Part shown: positions 6,064-10,540 of the stretch, in pieces | Position numbering within the stretch: position 1 is the stretch's first letter | Layout of the letters: every line of letters starts with the position of its first letter | Origin: Candidatus Bathyarchaeota archaeon | GTDB lineage: Archaea > Thermoproteota > Bathyarchaeia > EX4484-135 > B24-G1 | Direction: 5' to 3' | Assembly (NCBI GenBank): GCA_003662535.1 | Contig: QMYG01000013.1 | Location: 1 to 10,540 of the forward strand | Length of the DNA stretch: 10,540 nucleotides | Position numbers and translations under genes: made by a program | The notes under the pieces: generated by a model | What the model was told of the DNA's origin: nothing | The model's input: only the letters and a program-made list of their open reading frames with translations | Databases searched by the model: none

Positions 6064-7055
6064 TAGGCCTCCTTCAGGAAGCCGATGCGGAGAAAGCCCT
6101 ACTCCTCTGCCACCATAACGCAGACCCGGATGCGGTCTGCTCGGCCTACGCCCTAGCTGGCTTGCTTAGGCGTCTACGTGGCGGCCTCTCTGTCGAGCTG
6201 GTTGCGGCTCAGGGGCCCAGCAAGCTTTCAAAAAGGCTTCTGGAGCATTTAGAGGCTGAATTCGTGGATTACGCCGACGTTGAGGCTGCGGACGTGATGT
6301 TCCTTGTCGATACAAATAATTTGCGGCAATTAGAGGACTTGGGGCCTGTGGTTGCTAGGCAGGCGTCTAAGGTCCCTCTGATAATTGTAGACCATCATGC
6401 TCCGCATCCTGAAACCGAGAGGATTGCCCGCCTCTGCATCGTCCGTGAGGACTACACATCAACCTGCGAGATAGTCTACGAGCTCTTCGAGGAGGCCGGC
6501 TTTAAGCCCAGCCCTAAGGAGGCGCTGGCGCTTTTCCTCGGGATGGCCTACGACACACGCCACTTCTCCATCGCTAGGGCTGAAACCTTCCGCATAGCGG
6601 CTGGCCTCGTCCAGCTCGGCGTAGACGTTTCGGGGGCCCTCCGCCTGCTCACAACGCCTATGGAGCTTTCTGAGCGTATTGCGAGGCTGAAGGCGTGTCA
6701 GCGTATGAGGCTTGAGCAGGTAGGCGGGTGGATAATTGCGCTGTCGCATGTAAGCGCCTACCAGGCCTCGGCGGCCCGAGCGCTGCTCAGCTTGGGCGCC
6801 CACGTGGCGGTTGTTGCTGGCAAGAAGGACGAACAGCTCCAAGTCAGCCTAAGATGCACGGAGGAGTTCCACGAGAGGACGGGAATACACCTCGGGGTAG
6901 ACGTAGCCAAGCCCCTAGGCGAACACATAGGCGGGATGGGCGGGGGACACCCAACATCAGCGGGGGCAAACGGGAAAGGAGAACTAGAAGACTGCCTAGA
7001 AAAAGCCCTAGAACTGATTAAGGATGGGCTTAGGCGTGGAAAATCGGAGGCTTAG
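6045..7055 (+). CDS. DHH/DHHA1 phosphoesterase (NrnA-like)
   Basis: This is a 336-residue manganese-dependent phosphoesterase of the DHH superfamily, with the two-domain plan of nanoRNase/pAp-phosphatase (NrnA). Motif I is H23-H-N-A-D-P-D29-A. Motif II contains D89 in MFLVDTNN, motif III is the D116-H-H118 triad in IIVDHH, and motif IV includes D170 in GMAYDTRHFS. The C-terminal DHHA1 substrate-binding domain has GGMGGGHPTSAGANGKG around H302. All expected metal ligands are present, so it should be active. Likely substrates are short oligoribonucleotides or pAp; the sequence alone does not decide. There are no RecJ-type extra domains, membrane segments or CBS domains. It starts at TTG 6045, overlapping DUF3194 by 19 bases, and is the last gene of the superoperon. 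This invites a role in finishing exosome products (inference). Confidence 0.88.
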   Translation: MSVREIVGLLQEADAEKALLLCHHNADPDAVCSAYALAGLLRRLRGGLSVELVAAQGPSKLSKRLLEHLEAEFVDYADVEAADVMFLVDTNNLRQLEDLGPVVARQASKVPLIIVDHHAPHPETERIARLCIVREDYTSTCEIVYELFEEAGFKPSPKEALALFLGMAYDTRHFSIARAETFRIAAGLVQLGVDVSGALRLLTTPMELSERIARLKACQRMRLEQVGGWIIALSHVSAYQASAARALLSLGAHVAVVAGKKDEQLQVSLRCTEEFHERTGIHLGVDVAKPLGEHIGGMGGGHPTSAGANGKGELEDCLEKALELIKDGLRRGKSEA

Positions 7056-7146
7056 TCGCTTTTCTGGAAGTGCGACGGCATATCCGCTAAACATTCTATT
7101 TCCGCTTGTCCGTGCCTTATCTCTTTCCACCGTTCCCAGCTCGTTT

Positions 7147-7160
7147 CCCAAATCTTTATT
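7147..7160 (+). promoter_or_regulatory. Likely promoter of the ECF transporter operon
   Basis: CTTTATT at 7154-7160, preceded by CCCAAAT, is a plausible TATA/BRE pair. Initiation near 7183 leaves about 27 bases before the ATG at 7210. The leader is too short for a vitamin riboswitch and shows no recognisable aptamer. The 154-base gap after the DHH gene supports an independent transcription unit. Confidence 0.35.
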
Positions 7161-7209
7161 GTGTCGTCCTGCTTAGTCTGACTGATAGAGCTGGAGCCGT
7201 GGAATCGGG

Positions 7210-8055
7210 ATGGCGGTTATTGAAGCGAGGGGCCTCACCTACACCTATCCAGAAAGCAAGAAACCCGCCCTAGTAGACGTAGACTTAGTGGTTGAGGAGG
7301 GCGAGTTCGTCATCCTCACGGGGCCAAGCGGGTGCGGAAAAACAACGCTCTGCCGCTGCCTAAACGGGCTCATACCGCATTTCTATGGGGGAGAACTGAG
7401 AGGAGAACTCTACGTCGCTGGGATGAACGTAAAGGAGCACAAAACTTGGGAGCTCGCCCAGCACGTGGGCCTAGTCTTCCAAAACCCGGAAAACCAGCTC
7501 TTCTCCCTAACAGTCGAGAAGGACATCGCCTTCGGCCCCGAAAACCTAGGCCTGCCGAGAGAGGAAATCAGAAACAGGGTGGATTGGGCCCTAGACAGGA
7601 CTGGGACGACGCCCCTACGCTACAGGGCGCCCTACGAGCTTTCAGGAGGCCAGCAGCAGAGGGTGGCAATCGCATCCACGCTAGCCATGAAGCCGAAGGT
7701 CTTGGTGTTGGACGAGCCCACCTCCTTCCTAGACCCGAGGGGCGCCCAGCGCATCTTCGAAACCGTGAACAGGCTCAACAAGGAGCTCGGAATCACGATA
7801 ATCCTCGTCGAGCACAGGCTCGACCTAGCCTCGGTCTACGCAGACAGGGTGATTGTGATGAACGACGGCCGAATAGCCCTAGACGGAACGCCTAAGGAAG
7901 TCTACCTCTCGGGGGAAACCGAGGCCCTAGGCGTGGGGGTCGTTAAGGTCGTTAAGCTTTACCAGCTCCTAGAGGAGACGGGCCTAAGGCTTAGGGACGT
8001 GCCAATCAGCCCGAAGGAGGCCTCAAAGCTCCTCAGGGAGGTGCTATCACCATGA
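7210..8055 (+). CDS. ecfA1: ECF transporter ATPase EcfA1 (CbiO-like)
   Basis: This is a cytoplasmic ATP-binding subunit of an energy-coupling factor importer, 281 residues. The A-loop region is TYTYPE (residues 10-15), Walker A is GPSGCGKTT (38-46), and the Q-loop FQNPENQ has Gln91. The signature LSGGQQQR is at 144-151, Walker B LVLDEPT is at 165-171, and the switch His202 is in VEHR. The FQNPENQLFSLTVEKDIAFGPENLGL segment is characteristic of EcfA rather than other ABC ATPases. The C-terminal extension after residue 225 is also typical. All catalytic residues are intact. It overlaps the second ATPase gene by ATGA, so the two are probably made in equal amounts and form a heterodimer. The ATG at 7210 has only a weak, distant GGAG at 7193-7196. 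The transported substrate cannot be told. Confidence 0.93.
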   Translation: MAVIEARGLTYTYPESKKPALVDVDLVVEEGEFVILTGPSGCGKTTLCRCLNGLIPHFYGGELRGELYVAGMNVKEHKTWELAQHVGLVFQNPENQLFSLTVEKDIAFGPENLGLPREEIRNRVDWALDRTGTTPLRYRAPYELSGGQQQRVAIASTLAMKPKVLVLDEPTSFLDPRGAQRIFETVNRLNKELGITIILVEHRLDLASVYADRVIVMNDGRIALDGTPKEVYLSGETEALGVGVVKVVKLYQLLEETGLRLRDVPISPKEASKLLREVLSP

Positions 8056-8876
8056 TAGTTGTCGAAAACGTCTACTACACCTATCCGAACGGTGTAGAAG
8101 CCTTGAAGGGCGTCTCCCTACGGATAAAGGATGGGGAGTTCGTGGCGATAATGGGTGAAAACGGGGCTGGAAAAACGACGCTGGTCCTGCACCTAAACGG
8201 GCTTCTCAAGCCGACAAAGGGAAGGGTGCTGGTAGACGGGGTAGACACGAGGGAGGTCAGCGTCGCCCAACTCTCAAGAAAAGTAGGCCTAGTCTTCCAG
8301 AACCCAGACAGCCAATTCTTCTGCAGCACAGTCGAGGAGGAGATAGCCTTCGCCCTAAAAAACTTCGGCTTCAGCCAAGAAGTAATAGAAAAACGCATAA
8401 CCTGGGCCCTAAACCTAATGAACCTCAAACAATACAGGCACAGGTCCCCCTTCACCCTCAGCGGGGGAGAAAAGAAGCGGGTAGCCCTCGCCGCAGTCCT
8501 CGCATGGGACCCGCAAATCCTCATCCTAGACGAACCAACCATAGGCCAGGACTACAGGCAGAAGGAGAAGCTTAGGCAGTTCATACTCCAGCTCAACTCT
8601 CAGGGGAGAACCGTCATTATTGTCACGCATGATGTCGAGTTTGTGGCTGACTGCGTCCCAGCTCCGAGGGTCGTGTTGATGGCTGGTGGTAGGGTGATTG
8701 CCGACGGCGACGCTGAGGAGGTTCTGACGAACCCTGAACTCGTTAAGAAGGCCTCGCTGATTCAGCCCCAGATTAGTCAGGTCTTCCAAGAATTGGCGGA
8801 CCTGGGCCTGCCGAGGAATGTTTTGAACGTCTACGAGGCTAGGCGGATAATTTTGGAGAGGTGGCGTGGACGTTGA
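8052..8876 (+). CDS. ecfA2: ECF transporter ATPase EcfA2 (CbiO-like)
   Basis: This is the second ATPase of the ECF module, 274 residues. Walker A is GENGAGKTT (35-43), the Q-loop FQNPDSQ has Gln83, and the signature LSGGEKKR is at 136-143. Walker B ILILDEPT is at 156-163, and the switch His193 is in VTHD. The D-loop reads GQD (165-167), as I recall from many EcfA proteins. It would pair with EcfA1 and grip the coupling helices of EcfT. The start ATG at 8052 overlaps the EcfA1 stop by four bases and has GGGAGGTG at 8036-8043 eight bases upstream. The end overlaps or abuts the EcfT start. It could be annotated as a cobalt or biotin transporter ATPase by similarity alone, but nothing here supports a particular substrate. 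Confidence 0.93.
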   Translation: MIVVENVYYTYPNGVEALKGVSLRIKDGEFVAIMGENGAGKTTLVLHLNGLLKPTKGRVLVDGVDTREVSVAQLSRKVGLVFQNPDSQFFCSTVEEEIAFALKNFGFSQEVIEKRITWALNLMNLKQYRHRSPFTLSGGEKKRVALAAVLAWDPQILILDEPTIGQDYRQKEKLRQFILQLNSQGRTVIIVTHDVEFVADCVPAPRVVLMAGGRVIADGDAEEVLTNPELVKKASLIQPQISQVFQELADLGLPRNVLNVYEARRIILERWRGR

Positions 8877-9658
8877 GCATCTTTGAGGGCTTCGTCTTCA
8901 GGAGGATAGACACGCCCATACACAGGCTAGACCCGAGGGTGAAGTTCCTCTACACGCTCGTCACGCTGGTTCTAGCCATTCTTTTCAACGAGTTTTTGGC
9001 GTTGTTCGTGCTTTTTGTCGGGCAGCTCCCGCTCATCTGGGTGGCTAGGGTGCAGAGGAGCTGGGCTAGGACGATGAAGGGCAGCTTGGCCCTAGTGCTT
9101 CTCATCTTCTTCACAAATCTGCTCACTAGGTGGGCCTATGCTGGGTTCAGGCTTCACCCCGTCTACCTAGAGGAGTCCCTAGCCATGACGCTTAGGTTCC
9201 TCATCCTCGTTGAATCCTTCTCCATCTTCTCGCTCACAACGTCTCCAGACGACTTAAGCTTAGCGATGGAGCAGGCTGGAATCCCCTACTGGTTCTGCTT
9301 CGCCTTCACCACATCGATAAGGCTGATGCCAGCAATAGCCAGAGACGCCCAAACAATCGTAAACGCCCAACGCTCAAGAGGCCTAGAACTGGAAAGGGGA
9401 AACTTCCTCACAAGAATAAAAAACTACATACCAATCCTAGTTCCGCTGATAGTGACGACCATAAGGAGGAGCCTAGAACTGGCTGAGGCGATGGAGTCGA
9501 GGGCTTGGGGCGCTACGGAAAAGAGGACAAGCCTAACACAGCTAGAGATGGGGAAAACGGACTACATCGCAACAGTTTTCCTATTAATCCTGCTAGCACT
9601 AGCCATATACATACGAGTAAGCACGAGAATCCCGAACCTAACCTCCCTAATACTCTAG
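8873..9658 (+). CDS. ecfT: ECF transporter transmembrane protein EcfT (CbiQ-like)
   Basis: This is the membrane scaffold of the ECF importer, joining the two ATPases to a separately encoded S component. From this start it has 261 residues. The N-terminus SIFEGFVFRRIDTPIHRLDPRVKFLY is characteristic. Hydrophobic segments follow (for example TLVTLVLAILFNEFLALFVL and SLALVLLIFFTNLL), with another near the end (YIATVFLLILLALAIYI). The two coupling-helix arginine motifs are R167-S-R-G (in RSRGLELERG) and S209-R-A-W-G (ESRAWGA). I prefer TTG at 8873: it overlaps the EcfA2 stop as TTGA, has AGGTGG eight bases upstream, and begins exactly at the conserved SIFEG. GTG at 8861 would add four residues and has only a too-close GGAG; it remains a real alternative. 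Confidence 0.9.
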   Translation: MSIFEGFVFRRIDTPIHRLDPRVKFLYTLVTLVLAILFNEFLALFVLFVGQLPLIWVARVQRSWARTMKGSLALVLLIFFTNLLTRWAYAGFRLHPVYLEESLAMTLRFLILVESFSIFSLTTSPDDLSLAMEQAGIPYWFCFAFTTSIRLMPAIARDAQTIVNAQRSRGLELERGNFLTRIKNYIPILVPLIVTTIRRSLELAEAMESRAWGATEKRTSLTQLEMGKTDYIATVFLLILLALAIYIRVSTRIPNLTSLIL

Positions 9659-9726
9659 CGTCTACCAGCCACCCCCTTTAGTTAAGCCTTGCAATCACGC
9701 TTTATCTGGTTCACCGCAAAAAACAT

Positions 9727-9743
9727 CATTAAGGGCCTTTAAG
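9727..9743 (+). promoter_or_regulatory. Likely TATA region of the hexuloisomerase gene
   Basis: Two TATA-like boxes sit close together: CATTAAG at 9727-9733 and CTTTAAG at 9737-9743. Initiation from them would fall near 9756 and 9766, so the transcript is either almost leaderless on ATG 9761 or leaderless on ATG 9770. The 102-base gap after ecfT supports a separate promoter. Confidence 0.38.
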
Positions 9744-9760
9744 ACCGTATACAACGGGAG

Positions 9761-10375
9761 ATGAGGATAATGGGGGAGCGGCTCAAGTGGCTCAGGGCGG
9801 CGGCAAACGAGATACTTGAGGGCGCAAGAAAGGCGATAGACTCCCTAGACCTAGACCAAGTGGAAAAGATGATAAACAAAATTTTGGAGGCGAGAGATAG
9901 GAAAATTTTCATAATTGGTATGGGGAGAAGCGGGTTTGTCGCCAGGGCCTTTACGCTCAGACTCATGAACCTCGGCTTCAACGTCTACTTCATAGGCGAA
10001 ACCGTCACCCCAGCAGTGGATAAGGGAGACCTGCTAATCGCCATCTCCGGCTCCGGAATCACAAAGATGGTCTTAACAGCCAGCGAAACAGCAAAGCAGA
10101 TAGGCGCCTACATCATAGCGGTTACCTCTAGGCCTGACAGCCCCCTCGGGCAGCTGGCAGACCACGTCGTAGTCGTTAAGGGGAGAACCAAGATTGCAGT
10201 TCAGGAAAACTACCTAGCGAGGCAGCTTTCAGGCGAGCGGGAACCCCTAACCCCGCTTGGAACAATGTTCGAAAATAATTGCATGATCTTCCTAGACAGT
10301 CTCATCGTCGAACTCATGTATAGACTGCAGGCTACGGAGATGGAGCTGTGGAAAAGGCATGCAACCATAGAGTGA
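9761..10375 (+). CDS. hxlB: 6-phospho-3-hexuloisomerase (SIS domain)
   Basis: This cytosolic sugar-phosphate isomerase interconverts D-arabino-hex-3-ulose 6-phosphate and fructose 6-phosphate. In archaea lacking the oxidative pentose pathway, it works with hexulose-phosphate synthase in reverse to yield ribulose 5-phosphate and formaldehyde. The protein has 204 residues, mostly one SIS domain. It shows IIGMGRSGFVARAFTLRLMNLG (from residue 51), ETVTPAVDKGDLLIAISGSG (S96-G-S-G99), and the family segment PLGTMFENNCMIFLDSLIVEL (165 onward). The tail MELWKRHATIE resembles the conserved RHANLE end. These features point to hexuloisomerase rather than a generic sugar isomerase. ATG at 9761 is used; ATG at 9770, three codons in, is equally possible given the promoter spacing. 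No hexulose-phosphate synthase gene is adjacent in the window, although the two are often fused or linked. Confidence 0.9.
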   Translation: MRIMGERLKWLRAAANEILEGARKAIDSLDLDQVEKMINKILEARDRKIFIIGMGRSGFVARAFTLRLMNLGFNVYFIGETVTPAVDKGDLLIAISGSGITKMVLTASETAKQIGAYIIAVTSRPDSPLGQLADHVVVVKGRTKIAVQENYLARQLSGEREPLTPLGTMFENNCMIFLDSLIVELMYRLQATEMELWKRHATIE

Positions 10376-10388
10376 AGAGAAATGCGGA

Positions 10389-10540
10389 TTAAAGCTTCTC
10401 AATGAAGAATGAGAACTCGCAGAATTTGTCCCCTCTTGCCCTGCACCTCGTTTCCCGGCACCTAATTGACTTCACGCCCATGTAATCTGCCAGTTGCTCG
10501 CCAATCCACTCAAAGACGCCTGCCATCGGCTCGCAGAAGA
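10389..10540 (-). CDS. V4R (4-vinyl reductase) domain protein, C-terminal end (runs off right edge)
   Basis: Only the last 49 residues and the TAA stop are in the window; the gene enters from the right edge with two leading bases of a split codon. The fragment reads FCEPMAGVFEWIGEQLADYM, then GVKSIRCRETRCRARGDKFC, then EFSFFIEKL. The arrangement E-x-x-C-x-x-x-G-x-x-x-C-x-F (ETRCRARGDKFCEF), with further cysteines upstream, is the C-terminal signature of the V4R domain. That small-molecule or metal-binding domain occurs in BchJ, in XylR/DmpR-type sensors and in many stand-alone archaeal proteins. It is convergent with the hexuloisomerase, 13 bases away. What lies N-terminal (another sensor domain, a DNA-binding domain or nothing) cannot be seen, so its role is open. 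Confidence 0.75.
   Translation of the reverse strand, partial: FCEPMAGVFEWIGEQLADYMGVKSIRCRETRCRARGDKFCEFSFFIEKL

Noticed and set aside
7332..7895. 187-codon plus-strand frame within ecfA1
   Set aside because: It lies wholly within the well-conserved ATPase gene in another frame, its composition is Arg/Pro/Gly-rich, and no known motif appears.
8535..8555. D-loop GQD in EcfA2 as a damaged catalytic element
   Set aside because: As I recall, GQD at this position is common in EcfA-type ATPases, and every other ATPase motif is intact.

Overview
The window comes from an archaeon, most likely of the TACK group and possibly Bathyarchaeia-like. The lineage guess is weak and rests only on the general look of the proteins. 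The domain assignment is firm. The window carries a proteasome alpha subunit with the YDR gate motif, a complete archaeal exosome core (Rrp4, Rrp41, Rrp42), eL43 (L37Ae), a Brix/Imp4 protein, KEOPS subunit Pcc1 and prefoldin beta. It also has archaeal BRE/TATA-like promoters and Shine-Dalgarno-preceded genes joined by ATGA overlaps. The DNA is moderately GC-rich and densely coding.

Layout. (1) Positions 1-288, minus strand: the N-terminal part of a DUF2096 family gene, running off the left edge and divergent from everything to its right. (2) Positions 464-7055, plus strand: a version of the archaeal proteasome-exosome superoperon in the order psmA, SBDS/SDO1, rrp4, rrp41, rrp42, rpl37ae, Brix/IMP4-like, pcc1, prefoldin beta, DUF3194, DHH/DHHA1 phosphoesterase. 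Most junctions overlap or lie within a few bases, so translation is probably coupled; likely internal promoters precede SBDS and prefoldin beta. (3) Positions 7210-9658, plus strand: an ECF transporter energising module (EcfA1, EcfA2, EcfT) with its own likely promoter and no substrate-binding S component in view. (4) Positions 9761-10375, plus strand: a stand-alone 6-phospho-3-hexuloisomerase. (5) Positions 10389-10540, minus strand: the C-terminal end of a V4R-domain protein, convergent with the isomerase and cut by the right edge.

How the genes work together. The superoperon couples protein and RNA quality control: 20S proteasome degradation, 3'-5' RNA decay by the exosome, ribosome maturation (SBDS, Brix, eL43), tRNA t6A modification (Pcc1) and co-translational folding (prefoldin). 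The terminal DHH protein may finish off the short oligoribonucleotides the exosome leaves. The ECF module imports a vitamin or metal with an S component encoded elsewhere. The hexuloisomerase belongs to the ribulose-monophosphate route that archaea use to make pentoses.

No gene-free stretch exceeds 300 bases. The longest are 289-463 (divergent promoters and a 10-bp direct repeat), 7056-7209 (ECF promoter plus an unexplained antisense open frame), 9659-9760 and 1211-1307. I found no tRNA, rRNA, CRISPR, insertion sequence or riboswitch. I see no convincing novel system. The points worth a second look are modest: absence of rpoP from its usual slot, the DHH protein at the exosome operon end, the antisense remnant, the two uncharacterised families (DUF2096, DUF3194) and the V4R fragment.
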